From contig NZ_FTMG01000011.1 in NCBI RefSeq assembly GCF_900155965.1, positions 62,001 to 126,000 of the forward strand: DNA of 64,000 nt. The letters are read 5' to 3'. The first letter of the stretch is position 1, and each line of letters opens with the position of its first letter. Positions 33,323-43,556 of the stretch are shown here, piece by piece. This DNA is from Mucilaginibacter lappiensis. Lineage in GTDB: Bacteria; Bacteroidota; Bacteroidia; Sphingobacteriales; Sphingobacteriaceae. Made by a program: the position numbers and the translations under genes. The notes beneath the pieces were generated by a model. That model saw only the letters and a list, made by a program, of their open reading frames with translations. It was not told the DNA's origin and made no database searches.

Positions 33323-36300
33323 TTAATCGATTCTATTGTTATCCAAATCATCTGCCAACATCTTCGCTTGTGTAATAATCGTCTCTACAGCTTTTTCTTG
33401 TAGGTCAGGTGGGTATCCGTGCAAGCGTAAGATTCTTCTGATGTTTCGCCTTAAGGCTGATTGAACACTTTCCTTGATTGTCCAGTCAATAGTAGTACTG
33501 TTTCTTACAGTTTTTAAGAGTTCTTGGGCTATGTGTTTGAGTGTTTCGTCACCAAGGAGAGATACTGCACTATTATTTATTTCCAACGCTGTATAAAAGG
33601 CATACTCCCGATAATCCAGGCCTAATTTTTCCCCTCTTTTATCCGCTGCTTTTATCTGTTCGGCGAACGGTATCAATACCTTTTCTAAAAACTCAACTGT
33701 GTCAATCATGCCATTGTGATAACGTTTTATAGCATCTTCAAGCATTTCAGAAAACTTTTTGCTTTCTACTAGATTGATCTTTGTGCGTTTTTTTATCTCA
33801 TCTTTGAGTAACCTTTTTAACAATTCAACAGCTAAGTTCTTTTGTGGTAAGTCTTTTAGCTCCTGTAAAAAGCGTTCATCCAGAATTTCAATACTTGGCT
33901 TCTTCAAACCAGCAGCATCAAAAATATCAATCACTTTATCTGCTGTAATCGCTTCTGAGATAATTTGTTTTATAGCTGTATCGATTTCTTCATCGCTTTT
34001 TCCGCCTTCATTGCGATCAGATATTTTTACCAATCGGGCTTTTATGGCTTGAAATAAAGCTACGTTGTCCCTAATTGCAATTGCCTTGTCGTGAGGAACG
34101 GAAATTGCAAAAGCTTTGAGGAGGTTGTTAGTATTTTCAACAAAACTCTGTTCTCCATTTTCCTGGCTAAATATATAATCAACTATTACAGGGATGAATT
34201 TTAATTTTTCTTCAGGTTTTAAGCTGAAAAACTTCTTCCAATCAAAATGTCGTAATTGATATTCTATTGCTTCATAAATTTCCAGCATCTTGGCAACCGC
34301 CAACTCCTGATCAAGTGTTGGTTTGCCTTCTCCGCCACTTGCAGTATACTCCGCCAAAGCATGTTTCAGTTCCTGTGCAATGCCCAAATAATCTACCACT
34401 AAACCACCTGCTTTTCCTTCTGTAAATACACGATTCACCCTTGCAATAGCTTGCATTAGGCTATGTCCTCGCATCGGTTTATCTACATACAAAGTGTGTA
34501 AGCACGGTGCATCGAAACCTGTTAGCCACATGTCCCGAACAATAACAAGCTTTAAACTGTCGGCAGGGTTTTTCAATCTTTCGCCAATAGCTTTTCTACG
34601 GGTTTTATTTCGAATGTGTGGTTGCATGTTCAAAGCATCGGTCGATGATCCTGTCATTACAACTTTTATTGTTCCTTTATTATCATCATCTGAATGCCAG
34701 TTAGGGCGTATACGAATAATTTCCTGATACATCTCCACACAAATTCGACGGCTCATGCATACAATCATCGCTTTTCCATCCAATACGGCATTGCGTTGTT
34801 CAAAATGATTAACCAAATCCTCGGCAATTTTTTTTATCCGATTTGGATTGCCTACAATGGACTCCAGCCTCGTCCACCTTGCTCTTAACTGCTGTCTGTT
34901 ACTCAATTCCTCGCCTTCAGTAAGCTCTTCAAACTGCTCATCTAATTTTACCTTTTCATCTTCCTCAAAATGAACTTTCGCTAAACGACTCTCGTAAAAA
35001 ATAGGAACGGTAGCATGGTCATTTACTGCTTGTTGAATATCATAAATGTCAACATAGTTACCGAAAACGGCCTGGGTATTACGATCAGTACTTTCAACGG
35101 GCGTACCTGTAAAACCAATAAATGAGGCGTTAGGTAACGCATCGCGCAAATGCTTTGCAAAGCCATCTATAAAATCATATTGGCTACGATGTGCCTCGTC
35201 AGCAATTACTACAATATTTTTTCTATCACTAAGTGCTTTTATATCGGCTCCAATATATTCAACAGCAGGTTCACTGAGCATGTTTGGTTGGACTACTTCC
35301 ACCTCGCCAGGCATGAATTTTTGAATTGTAGTAAACACAATTCCTCCGGAAGCAACTTTTAATAGCGTTCGTAAATGCCTTCTATTTTCGGCTTGTTGTG
35401 GTTCCTGGCGTAATAGCTGCTGGCAATTGCTAAATGTTTCAAAAAGTTGATCGTCTAAATCATTTCTATCGGTAAGAATTACCAACGTTGGGTTTTCCAT
35501 TTCAGGCTCGACAATGAGTTTTCCCGAATAGAAAACCATACTTAAGCTTTTGCCACTTCCCTGCGTATGCCATATTACGCCGCCGCGTTTATCACCATCA
35601 AAACCGCTGGCTTTTACCGTGCTTCTTACTGCTTTATTTACTGCATAGTATTGATGATAGGCGGCCACTTTTTTCAAAGTTTTGTCTTTGCTTTTTTCAA
35701 ATACAATAAAATGATAGATTAAATCAAGAAGCACTGTTTTGTTTAACATACCTGTAAACATTACTTCCATTTGCGGCTGTAAAGTATCGGCAGTTGTATT
35801 ACCATCTTTGGTTTTCCAACTCATAAACCGGCCATAGTCGCTGGTTATCGTACCGCATAAGGCGTCCCAGCCATCTGAAACGATAACAAGTTCATTATAA
35901 GTAAATAATGATGGTATGGCCCATTTGTAAGTCTGTATTTGGTTATAGGCTGTTTTTATGGTCGCGTTTTCATCGACTGCATTTTTTAATTCAATTACTA
36001 CCAGTGGTAAACCATTAATAAACAGAATAATATCAGGTCGTTTATTTTGGTTGCCTTCAATAATGGTGAATTGATTAACTGCCAAAAACTCATTACGTTC
36101 TGGCTGGTTAAAATCTACGAGGTAAACCTTCTCTCCGCGGATACCATCGGAGGTTCGCATTTCCACATCTACACCTTCGGTGAGATACCTGTGAAAGGTT
36201 TCATTATTTATTAATGGATTAGGGCTTTCAGTACGTAAAACTTTTTTTAACGCATCTTCTTTGGCCTCCTGTTTAAGATCGGGGTTAAGTTTATCAATAG

Positions 36301-36457
36301 CATCGCGCAAACGGGTAACCAGCACTACATCGCTGTATTGCCTTTCGGGATGTTCGCCATCAGGTGACATTACCAAGCCATTAAGATACTGGTATCCTAA
36401 TGTTTGTAAATAACCTAAGGCTATTTCCTCAATTTCGTTTTCGCTGATACTATTCAT
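33323..36457 (-). CDS. hsdR: Type I restriction endonuclease subunit R
   Basis: Protein of 1044 residues. The nuclease core has RPDIILFINGLPLVVIELKN, with Asp142, Glu157 and Lys159 as the PD-(D/E)XK residues. The translocase has TQGSGKS (298-304), DEAH (420-423), GFTGTPV (about 447) and later motifs ending MQAIARVNR. A C-terminal helical region binds the methylase complex. It cuts DNA after ATP-driven translocation when the recognition site is unmethylated. It is last in the operon hsdM, PIN-like gene, hsdS, hsdR and overlaps hsdS by four bases. The length and motifs look intact. Confidence 0.95.
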   Translation of the reverse strand: MNSISENEIEEIALGYLQTLGYQYLNGLVMSPDGEHPERQYSDVVLVTRLRDAIDKLNPDLKQEAKEDALKKVLRTESPNPLINNETFHRYLTEGVDVEMRTSDGIRGEKVYLVDFNQPERNEFLAVNQFTIIEGNQNKRPDIILFINGLPLVVIELKNAVDENATIKTAYNQIQTYKWAIPSLFTYNELVIVSDGWDALCGTITSDYGRFMSWKTKDGNTTADTLQPQMEVMFTGMLNKTVLLDLIYHFIVFEKSKDKTLKKVAAYHQYYAVNKAVRSTVKASGFDGDKRGGVIWHTQGSGKSLSMVFYSGKLIVEPEMENPTLVILTDRNDLDDQLFETFSNCQQLLRQEPQQAENRRHLRTLLKVASGGIVFTTIQKFMPGEVEVVQPNMLSEPAVEYIGADIKALSDRKNIVVIADEAHRSQYDFIDGFAKHLRDALPNASFIGFTGTPVESTDRNTQAVFGNYVDIYDIQQAVNDHATVPIFYESRLAKVHFEEDEKVKLDEQFEELTEGEELSNRQQLRARWTRLESIVGNPNRIKKIAEDLVNHFEQRNAVLDGKAMIVCMSRRICVEMYQEIIRIRPNWHSDDDNKGTIKVVMTGSSTDALNMQPHIRNKTRRKAIGERLKNPADSLKLVIVRDMWLTGFDAPCLHTLYVDKPMRGHSLMQAIARVNRVFTEGKAGGLVVDYLGIAQELKHALAEYTASGGEGKPTLDQELAVAKMLEIYEAIEYQLRHFDWKKFFSLKPEEKLKFIPVIVDYIFSQENGEQSFVENTNNLLKAFAISVPHDKAIAIRDNVALFQAIKARLVKISDRNEGGKSDEEIDTAIKQIISEAITADKVIDIFDAAGLKKPSIEILDERFLQELKDLPQKNLAVELLKRLLKDEIKKRTKINLVESKKFSEMLEDAIKRYHNGMIDTVEFLEKVLIPFAEQIKAADKRGEKLGLDYREYAFYTALEINNSAVSLLGDETLKHIAQELLKTVRNSTTIDWTIKESVQSALRRNIRRILRLHGYPPDLQEKAVETIITQAKMLADDLDNNRID

Positions 36458-37599
36458 GCGTTTATTTCAATTTTACCGGTCATTAGTTTGGGTAGCAGGT
36501 TGTCGCGGAGTTCGGTTAAAGTTTTACTTTCATTTAAGATTGCTTGTTTTTTTTCAAATATTGGTTTGACGATGGAATTAAACATCTTTATAATTTTAGA
36601 ATGTGGAATGGTAACAACACTATCCATGGCCTGAGTTCTATTAAGTCCAGGAACTGCGCTATCAGAGCCGATTTTTTTGAATGACTGTTCTTTTAATAGA
36701 AAATAATGATAAAATAGTCCTTTTACATTTAATAAATCTTTAACGTAAAAAGTAGTATCAATTGGGAAGAAATTTTCATCGATCCATAGCACTTCACCGA
36801 TTGTTCCTTTTCGTCCAATTACGATTCCTGGGGCTTTAACCAAGTATTCATTATGACAGCCTACAATACCATTTGAACCAATAACAGGATATTGCCCATG
36901 TGTTCGTGTTTCAGCTTTGAGCGCTTTTCCATAAACCAATTCTAACACTTCACCTAGTTTTCCTTTATGCCATCCAATTGGTAGATCATTGGCCAATTCA
37001 TCATCAAATCCTGGAAAATTGAAATTCACAAACCACTCCTTGAAAAGGTGTTGCGCCATTTCTTCAAGGGTTTGGTTCATTTGGATATTGAGTTGTATTT
37101 TTTTGTCAAGCGAAGAAAGAATAGAGGCAATCTTAACTTGACCATTAAAATCGGGGGCGTATATTTCTAATTTTCTTAATTCAGATTGTTTTATCCCTGT
37201 TACTGTTGAGCCTGTCTCCTTTGCTTTAAGATTTCCCTGGCCAATTGGTGAAAAAAGAAAATATTTCAGATATGTGCTGTCAATAACTCCCTTTTTTCCT
37301 CTTAAAGTTATTACGCGTTGAGCTAAAGCGATTTTCTCATATGTCTCTATTTGAGCTACCTCTCCTAAAGGGGCTTCTGTCGTTAATACTACATCTCCAT
37401 ATTCTGGAATACCGCGTGTCATCCATCCATCATAGTCATCTTCAGCTATGAATTCATTAGGAGTCGATATATGTCCATTCTTAATAACCTTTGCGGTAAT
37501 CAGGGGGATCCCTTTAGACGTCTTGATAGGAGTCTTTCCGCGATAATCAATTAACTTATCAACAGCATCGGTTAAAAGATATGTTTTCCACTTGCTCAT
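36454..37599 (-). CDS. hsdS: Type I restriction-modification specificity subunit S
   Basis: Protein of 381 residues with two target-recognition domains and conserved helical spacers. TRD1 begins WKTYLLTDAVDKLIDYRGKT. The first spacer is KIASILSSLDKKIQLNIQMN plus QTLEEMAQHLFKEWF. TRD2 begins LPIGWHKGKLGEVLELVYGK with VIGSNGIVGCHNEYL. The last spacer ends LTELRDNLLPKLMTGKIEI. It determines the bipartite DNA sequence recognised by the complex; the target cannot be read from sequence. It overlaps both neighbours by four bases. Confidence 0.95.
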   Translation of the reverse strand: MSKWKTYLLTDAVDKLIDYRGKTPIKTSKGIPLITAKVIKNGHISTPNEFIAEDDYDGWMTRGIPEYGDVVLTTEAPLGEVAQIETYEKIALAQRVITLRGKKGVIDSTYLKYFLFSPIGQGNLKAKETGSTVTGIKQSELRKLEIYAPDFNGQVKIASILSSLDKKIQLNIQMNQTLEEMAQHLFKEWFVNFNFPGFDDELANDLPIGWHKGKLGEVLELVYGKALKAETRTHGQYPVIGSNGIVGCHNEYLVKAPGIVIGRKGTIGEVLWIDENFFPIDTTFYVKDLLNVKGLFYHYFLLKEQSFKKIGSDSAVPGLNRTQAMDSVVTIPHSKIIKMFNSIVKPIFEKKQAILNESKTLTELRDNLLPKLMTGKIEINA

Positions 37600-38603
37600 T
37601 TTAGTTCAAAGTTATATTCTGTCGAAACAATTTCTTTTGTTTCTTCATCTTCAAGAGTAGTAGAAGCCTCCACAATTTGTATTTTTTTTTCGCCTTTGTT
37701 TGTAAAATGTATTGCAATTTTGGAGAGTATTGTAATGTTTTCTACTTCCTCTTCATTTGGAAGCATGCGATCAACATTCTTGCATGAATCGACTATTGCA
37801 AAGTTTTCAATTTTATACTCTTCGTCTTCAATAACAATTATTGTTTTTACTTTCAAATCGTCTTTAAGATAATCTGTAAAGTATTCTGTCTGTGCAAAAT
37901 CATGAATAACCCTTTCTTTTATGTAATTATCATAGTCTTTCTGGATATCAACCAGCACATTGTTTTCATCCTGTAAAATAGTTATGTGCTTTTGCCATTT
38001 AGCTTTAAATTCAATTTCACAGTTTTTATAGTCACCATCTTTAGTTAAAAAAATCACTTTATCGTAATCTGTTAGTCCTTCAAAATGCATTAGGCTTTCC
38101 CAAACTATGTTATCTTTAAAACCGGCATCCTTAAATTTCCCTGAGTGAGAGAAAGGCTTTTTTTTGCTTTCGTCTTTCATCACCCTTTTCATCATACTTT
38201 GCAAAACAGTATTAGCTATTTCTTCTTTTATCTCTAATAGCATAATTTTTTTGCTGTCGAGATATTCCAGCGCTTTGCCCTCCACATAAGCCGCACAGTC
38301 AAATTGTCCTTCCGGTAACTTAATTTCAGGAATGTCGGGAATCCCTGATAGCCGTATGCTCAATTTTTGAAAAGCTTCAATGTCTGTTTTATATTGCCGT
38401 TGTTTCTGGTCTTTCAATTCTTCAATTGCCCAGGTTGGAATAGCAATCTGGACATCTTCAGTTAATTTATTTTCCGTTATAAATTCTTCAATTGCCTGAA
38501 AAGGCCTACCGAAATAAAAAGTACTATAAGCCACCTCACCCGCCTCGGTACTCCTGAGCGAGTTGGTGTCAAAAACAATAAGTGTTTTTAATTTATAGCT
38601 CAT
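37596..38603 (-). CDS. PIN-like (DUF4935-type) protein inside the hsd operon
   Basis: Protein of 335 residues. A PIN-like fold is indicated by TLIVFDTNSL (Asp12), PTWAIEELKDQK, GFKDNIVWESL (Asp164) and VIFLTKDGDYKN (Asp189/Asp191). These are the spaced acidic residues that bind metal in PIN nucleases. The C-terminal 130 residues are an unassigned alpha/beta region. It sits between hsdM (11-base overlap) and hsdS (4-base overlap), so its synthesis is coupled to the restriction system. It may be a nuclease effector that backs up restriction or a guard that acts when restriction fails; neither is proven. Confidence 0.78.
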   Translation of the reverse strand: MSYKLKTLIVFDTNSLRSTEAGEVAYSTFYFGRPFQAIEEFITENKLTEDVQIAIPTWAIEELKDQKQRQYKTDIEAFQKLSIRLSGIPDIPEIKLPEGQFDCAAYVEGKALEYLDSKKIMLLEIKEEIANTVLQSMMKRVMKDESKKKPFSHSGKFKDAGFKDNIVWESLMHFEGLTDYDKVIFLTKDGDYKNCEIEFKAKWQKHITILQDENNVLVDIQKDYDNYIKERVIHDFAQTEYFTDYLKDDLKVKTIIVIEDEEYKIENFAIVDSCKNVDRMLPNEEEVENITILSKIAIHFTNKGEKKIQIVEASTTLEDEETKEIVSTEYNFELK

Positions 38604-40122
38604 ATCCTATCTTCTTTAAATTAGCTTTAATGGCTTCGTCCATGGTTTGCGCCATTTGCATTTGCTCTTTTAAAGTTGCCGTTAGCTTTTGCATTTTATC
38701 ATCAAACAATACACCGTCATCTTCAAACTCCTTAAAATCGATATATCTGCCAGGCGTTAAAATGTAATTGTTTTTTCGAATCTCCTGAACATTGGCTGAT
38801 TTGCAAAAGCCCGGTACATCTTTGTATTGCTCCTGGTATTCTTTTCCCCGCCAGTTGTGATAGGTATCGGCAATTTTTGCAATATCATTATCTGTTAGCC
38901 CCCTTTGTTTGCGGCTTAGCATAATCCCCAATTCGCGGGCATCAATAAATAAGGTTTCATTGCTTCTATTGCGGAACTTACCATTTGTTTTATTGCGTGC
39001 TAAAAACCACAAACAGGCCGGTATTTGGGTATTATAAAATAGTTGCGAGGGCAAGGCCACCATACAATCAACCAAGTCATTTTCAATTAATTCACGCCTT
39101 ATTTGCCCTTCGGTAGCAATATCGCTGCTCATACTACCATTTGAAAGTACAATACCCGCTGTTCCGTACGGGGCAAGTTTGCTAATAAAATGTTGTAACC
39201 AGGCATAGTTCGCATTTCCGGTTGGTGGTATGCCATATTTCCATTTGTGTGTTTCGGCTTTATTAATATTATAGTCGCTAACATTAAATGGCGGGTTTGC
39301 GATTACATAATCAACTTTAAGATCTGGGAATTTGTCGTTCATTAAGGTGTCGCCCAGTTCAATTTTGGCGTCAATACCTCTGATAGCCAAATTCATTTTG
39401 GCAAGTTTATAGGTAGTGGGGTTGCTTTCCTGTCCGAAAATTGAAACCTTCCCTTTTCGATGTTCGTGCATTTCAATAAACCGCTCGCTTTGTACAAACA
39501 TGCCGCCGCTACCGCAGGCTCCGTCATAAATGCGTGTTTCGGGTGCAGGCGCAAGTACATCCACAAGTACTTTAACAATACTTTGAGGGGTGTAAAACTG
39601 CCCCCCCTTTTTTCCTTCCGCATCGGCGAATTGCCCAAGGAAATATTCAAACACAAAGCCTAAAACATCTTTACCTTTTCCGCTTCCGTTGCTGCTTAAA
39701 GATATCGATCCAATTAAGTCGATTAGCTCACCAAGTCTTTGCTTATCTAATGCTGGCCGTGCATAATCTTTAGGAAGCACACCTTTTAATGCAACGTTAT
39801 CTTTTTCGATAGCATCCATAGCATCATCTATATCTTTACCGATGGTGGGGAGCTTTGCTCTGCTCTGTAGCCACTTCCATCTGGCGGACGGTGGAACATA
39901 AAATACCCGTTCGGCAGTATATTCATCTTTGTCTTCAGGATCCGCGCCGGTTTGATCTTTTTCCGCGTCAAGTTGTTGGTACAACTCGTCGAAGGCATCC
40001 GAAATATATTTCAAGAAAATCAGTCCGAGCACAACATGTTTATACTCCGCAGCATCCATGTTGTTACGAAGTTTGTCTGCTGCAGCCCAAAGTGTTTTCT
40101 CTAATTCTAAAATGTTGGTCAT
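38593..40122 (-). CDS. hsdM: Type I restriction-modification DNA methyltransferase subunit M
   Basis: Protein of 509 residues. The N-terminal helical HsdM_N domain (LEKTLWAAADKLRNNMDAAE, KYISDAFDELY) is followed by the N6_Mtase domain. The latter has SAM loop YDGACGSGGMF (199-209), FGQESNP (229-235) and catalytic NPPF (276-279). It methylates adenine at the site chosen by HsdS and is essential for both protection and restriction complexes. It is first in its operon, with about 170 bases of divergent upstream space facing the reverse transcriptase gene. The gene is intact. Confidence 0.96.
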   Translation of the reverse strand: MTNILELEKTLWAAADKLRNNMDAAEYKHVVLGLIFLKYISDAFDELYQQLDAEKDQTGADPEDKDEYTAERVFYVPPSARWKWLQSRAKLPTIGKDIDDAMDAIEKDNVALKGVLPKDYARPALDKQRLGELIDLIGSISLSSNGSGKGKDVLGFVFEYFLGQFADAEGKKGGQFYTPQSIVKVLVDVLAPAPETRIYDGACGSGGMFVQSERFIEMHEHRKGKVSIFGQESNPTTYKLAKMNLAIRGIDAKIELGDTLMNDKFPDLKVDYVIANPPFNVSDYNINKAETHKWKYGIPPTGNANYAWLQHFISKLAPYGTAGIVLSNGSMSSDIATEGQIRRELIENDLVDCMVALPSQLFYNTQIPACLWFLARNKTNGKFRNRSNETLFIDARELGIMLSRKQRGLTDNDIAKIADTYHNWRGKEYQEQYKDVPGFCKSANVQEIRKNNYILTPGRYIDFKEFEDDGVLFDDKMQKLTATLKEQMQMAQTMDEAIKANLKKIGYEL

Positions 40123-40293
40123 CTATCTAATTAATAGTGCTAAGGTATTATAACAAATCCGTTATGAAAAATGCTATAAATAGAGAAATCCAAAAAGGAA
40201 GTTAAATTGTATCAATGAATCTAAAAGTTAGGTTTAAATATTTTAATAATTTATCAATCAAATTATATAGCTTCACCTCCACAACCTTATACA

Positions 40294-41937
40294 ATGCCAA
40301 GTTTTGCCGACCAGTTTCTCGATGAAGAGAATTTTTTTATTGCTTTTAAAAAGATTAGCTCTTTTCTTAACAAAGCTAACGAATGGTACGACCCTGTTGG
40401 TCTCATTAAGTACGAAGCGGGACTGTCGGAAAGGATTCCATTATTAATTGCCGAAATTAAAGCTGGGAGTTACACCTCTCGCCCTCTTCAGCCATTACCG
40501 TTTCCAAAAAAAGATAAAGAGAACGGAGAGCATCGGATTCGACCATATTATGTGGTTCATCTTGATGATCAGCTTATATCTATGGCTGCGGTAAATATAA
40601 TTGGAGATATGCTTGAAAGGAAGATGCCGCACTGGAGTTATGGCAACAGATTGTACCGCCCTTTTTGGTATGAAACGGATAGTCATACGGGTAAAAAGAC
40701 TCTAAAGAGGGGTAGTTGTAAGAATACATCCGCTAATCTTTTTAGATCCTGGCAGCAAAGTTGGCCGAGATATAAACGACATATATCGATGACCATAACG
40801 ATAATGTCTAAATCTGACGAATTCTCTGTGAATGACCTCAATGATCCTGTAGAAGTAAGATTATTTGAACAAGCACAGGAAGATGGTTTTACAGACTCTA
40901 GATATCTTGATCAAAAAAGTTGGCATGGGCAAGACCTAAAAATCCTTTATTGGGCTGGACTTGATTTCAAAACATTCTTTCCATCAATCGACCCCAATAA
41001 AATCATTGGCAACATGGTTAAATATTTGGTGAAGGATAACGGGGAAGCCAGAGACGATGTGGAAATCATAATTAATGTCCTTTCCAAATTACTAAATAAT
41101 AAACTGGACACCACTGGGTGGGAGGACAGCGATCTCTCCGCATACTATAATTATGACGAGACGACCTCATCCTATTATGGATTACCTACAGGGCTTCTTG
41201 TAGCAGGGTTTTTAGCAAATGTGGCCTTAATGGATATTGATATTGAGCTTCAAAATTTAATTCGGGAGAGAAAGGATACGGCTATTTTTAAATATGTCGA
41301 TGATCAAGTTATAATATCACAATCTAAAAATGCGTTGCTTGAAACCCTGGATATATATCATCTTCTGCTTAAAGAAAAACAGCCTACAATCACATTCCAA
41401 TCTGATAAGATAGAACCGAAGGACGGGTTAAGTTATAGTGCAGAAACCGGATTTACTATTGAAGATGAAAAAGCAATTGAGCTTAATGTCGAATACCCTG
41501 AACCTTTAATGACTAATACATTGCAAAAGGTTTCCGCTATCGATCGTACAGATATGGGGCTTTTGCAGAAGGATGAACTGCTTTCTATGGAGGCCGATCT
41601 TAAGCATCTTTTTCTGACTGATTTGCCGGGAACTGAAATTAGAAAAGATACCAAAATGTCTTTTGCCGCTGGAAAAATTTGCGCCTTGGCTCGACAAATA
41701 AAACCTGACTTTGGCAAGCTGGATCCCTTTGCACCCCTTAATCAGATCATACTTGACAAGAAGACGGCAACACTTTTAGACAATTATACAGGTATAAAGC
41801 CTGATGATGAAAAAAGCTTGTCAAAACTATTAGTTACTCTGAGAAATACAGCTGCCACGGAAATGGTGAATTCGGATTTACCTAGGGCAATCGGGGAGTT
41901 AAAGTCAGGCATGAAAGGCTCTTTAAACTGCTTTTAA
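40294..41937 (+). CDS. DRT1-like reverse transcriptase, N-terminal (catalytic) part
   Basis: 547 residues up to a TAA at 41935-41937. RT motifs of the unknown-group (UG/DRT) type are complete: HRIRPYYVVHLDDQLIS, LDFKTFFPSID (Asp224, Asp233), GLPTGLLVAGFLANV (296-310) and YVDD (334-337). The gene is not preceded by group II intron or retron features. After codon 545 a -1 shift at TTTAAAC (41922-41928) enters a frame that is open to 43556, giving a product of about 1087 residues. With the nitrilase gene that follows, the layout matches DRT class 1 defence loci. The frame break may be programmed or may be a mutation that inactivates the gene. Confidence 0.85.
   Translation: MPSFADQFLDEENFFIAFKKISSFLNKANEWYDPVGLIKYEAGLSERIPLLIAEIKAGSYTSRPLQPLPFPKKDKENGEHRIRPYYVVHLDDQLISMAAVNIIGDMLERKMPHWSYGNRLYRPFWYETDSHTGKKTLKRGSCKNTSANLFRSWQQSWPRYKRHISMTITIMSKSDEFSVNDLNDPVEVRLFEQAQEDGFTDSRYLDQKSWHGQDLKILYWAGLDFKTFFPSIDPNKIIGNMVKYLVKDNGEARDDVEIIINVLSKLLNNKLDTTGWEDSDLSAYYNYDETTSSYYGLPTGLLVAGFLANVALMDIDIELQNLIRERKDTAIFKYVDDQVIISQSKNALLETLDIYHLLLKEKQPTITFQSDKIEPKDGLSYSAETGFTIEDEKAIELNVEYPEPLMTNTLQKVSAIDRTDMGLLQKDELLSMEADLKHLFLTDLPGTEIRKDTKMSFAAGKICALARQIKPDFGKLDPFAPLNQIILDKKTATLLDNYTGIKPDDEKSLSKLLVTLRNTAATEMVNSDLPRAIGELKSGMKGSLNCF
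41922..41928 (+). promoter_or_regulatory. Candidate -1 ribosomal frameshift heptamer T TTA AAC
   Basis: The zero frame of the reverse transcriptase reads TCT TTA AAC TGC TTT TAA. The heptamer is in the exact X-XXY-YYZ register, and the stop comes two codons after it. A slip of -1 continues CTG CTT TTA AAA GCG (LLLKA) into the long second frame. A 12-base palindrome GCTTTTAAAAGC follows immediately but is a weak stimulator; no strong pseudoknot was seen by eye. Confidence 0.5.
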
Positions 41938-43556
41938 AAGCGTTAAGAGAGAATCCAGATAAAGTAAAATTATGGCGACGGTGCATCGAATTTTGTTTTA
42001 TAACAGGTTATGACGGACTTACTGTATTACTTGGCGAGATTAGTGACTGTAGTGTACACGATGTAAGCCGGGCATATATACATGCCTATTGTTTACTTAA
42101 TATACAGTTGTATCTTGAGCGGGCTTTCACAGACATTCAGAACAGGAACGGGCTTTTTTGGAAGAATCATTGCACCTGGTCCTATATCACAAACGTTTGC
42201 GCTTTAAACGTTGAGCCAAGCGACAATAAATTGAATTTCCCTTTTAGAACGACTACTATTAATAATCTTCGATCTATCGCATTTTTTATCAATCAACAGT
42301 GTAAAAGTTTGCCCTCAATACTGGAGTCATTCAGCAGTCTTATAGCTCGGCGGGAAACCGGTTCAATATGTTCAATTCAGGATGATGCTGGCAGCGAGGC
42401 ATTTGCCGAGTATAAATACAATCCTGAAGATATTGTCTGGTATTGTATTTCGAGAATGGCCTGGCCGGATAAACAGGATTTTATTGAAAAAATGGGAGCT
42501 GAATTGAACCTATTATCGCCGCTCACATGGAACATTCTTTCGGTTTACCCCGGCAGCATATCAGGGAAACAGTTTCTCAAAATAAGACAAATCATATCAG
42601 AAAATAGTAGCAAAGAAAGAAATCCCCAGCATCAAATGATATTTGCAAGGGATAATGCTTTGACACTTGAACTGTTCACCTCGCTTAAAATTAAAGATTC
42701 GAAAGTGTTTGAAAAGTTCATAGACTCATATCCGAAAGTGAGAAATGTACTTAGTCGCCAGGAAGGCCTGTACGTAAGTCTTGACAAATATATCGAACAT
42801 CTTGTTAATCATACGTCAAAGCAGGGTTTTATAGAGGTTAAACTTTCCGAATGGAGCCTTATCGAGATTGTTAGACAGATTTTAGTTCTGACACGAACCG
42901 CTCTGAAAAAACGAAAGAAGGGTTTGCGTGCTATGTTTACCGCACCGCCTGTACAGCATTTGTACCTGCATCCTGCAAATTACCTTGTTCCCAAGTCTTG
43001 GCTTACCAGCGATGTAAAGGATTGGGCATCGTGGAGAACTATAGTGAAAAAAAACAAGGTAAAACTGTCACCGTTGTTCCAGCGTCTTGATGACAAACGA
43101 TACTTCCCAGTTTCTAACTTATGGGATTTTAGAGCAATTCTATTCATGGGTAATTATGAACTTCCCCTGGTTATTGGTTATTCCATGTTGCTGATTAAAT
43201 TACTTTCACGGTCCTTTGAATGGCCACCCACGGCTAATAAAATTGTTTTTATTGACCAATTATTCTCACAGGCGCACAGAATCTTGGAGACGGAATCGCT
43301 ATCATCGAACTCGAGAATATTGCTTAGTGCGATTTTTTCCAAAAATAAAGTCGATATATTTTATAACGATGTTATCGAATTATCTGATAACGCGAATATT
43401 CACGGATTGACTGACTTTATAAGCAGATTGGTTAATATACAATCGGCGCTTGCCGATCAGCAAATGAACCTAAAGGATCATCAACCCCGACAGTTAATTT
43501 ACATTAATCTGGATGACTTAGAAGGTCCAAAGGATGAATTTTTTAAAAGAATATGA
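41928..43556 (+). CDS. DRT1-like reverse transcriptase, C-terminal part in the -1 frame
   Basis: This frame is open from 41886 to 43556 and gives about 542 residues after the shift. It begins LLLKALRENPDKVKLWRRCI and continues through a helical, Arg/Lys-rich region (LTRTALKKRKKGLRAMF) to NIQSALADQQMNLKDHQPRQ. There is no ATG near its upstream edge; the first candidate start is TTG at 42108, inside a continuous coding pattern. It is therefore best read as the continuation of the reverse transcriptase and not as a separate gene. No known domain was recognised. Its TGA overlaps the nitrilase ATG by four bases. Confidence 0.72.
   Translation: MLLKALRENPDKVKLWRRCIEFCFITGYDGLTVLLGEISDCSVHDVSRAYIHAYCLLNIQLYLERAFTDIQNRNGLFWKNHCTWSYITNVCALNVEPSDNKLNFPFRTTTINNLRSIAFFINQQCKSLPSILESFSSLIARRETGSICSIQDDAGSEAFAEYKYNPEDIVWYCISRMAWPDKQDFIEKMGAELNLLSPLTWNILSVYPGSISGKQFLKIRQIISENSSKERNPQHQMIFARDNALTLELFTSLKIKDSKVFEKFIDSYPKVRNVLSRQEGLYVSLDKYIEHLVNHTSKQGFIEVKLSEWSLIEIVRQILVLTRTALKKRKKGLRAMFTAPPVQHLYLHPANYLVPKSWLTSDVKDWASWRTIVKKNKVKLSPLFQRLDDKRYFPVSNLWDFRAILFMGNYELPLVIGYSMLLIKLLSRSFEWPPTANKIVFIDQLFSQAHRILETESLSSNSRILLSAIFSKNKVDIFYNDVIELSDNANIHGLTDFISRLVNIQSALADQQMNLKDHQPRQLIYINLDDLEGPKDEFFKRI

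Noticed and set aside
42108..43556. Independent gene starting with TTG at 42108
   Set aside because: The frame is already open and protein-like from 41886, without a start codon, so it is a continuation of the reverse transcriptase.
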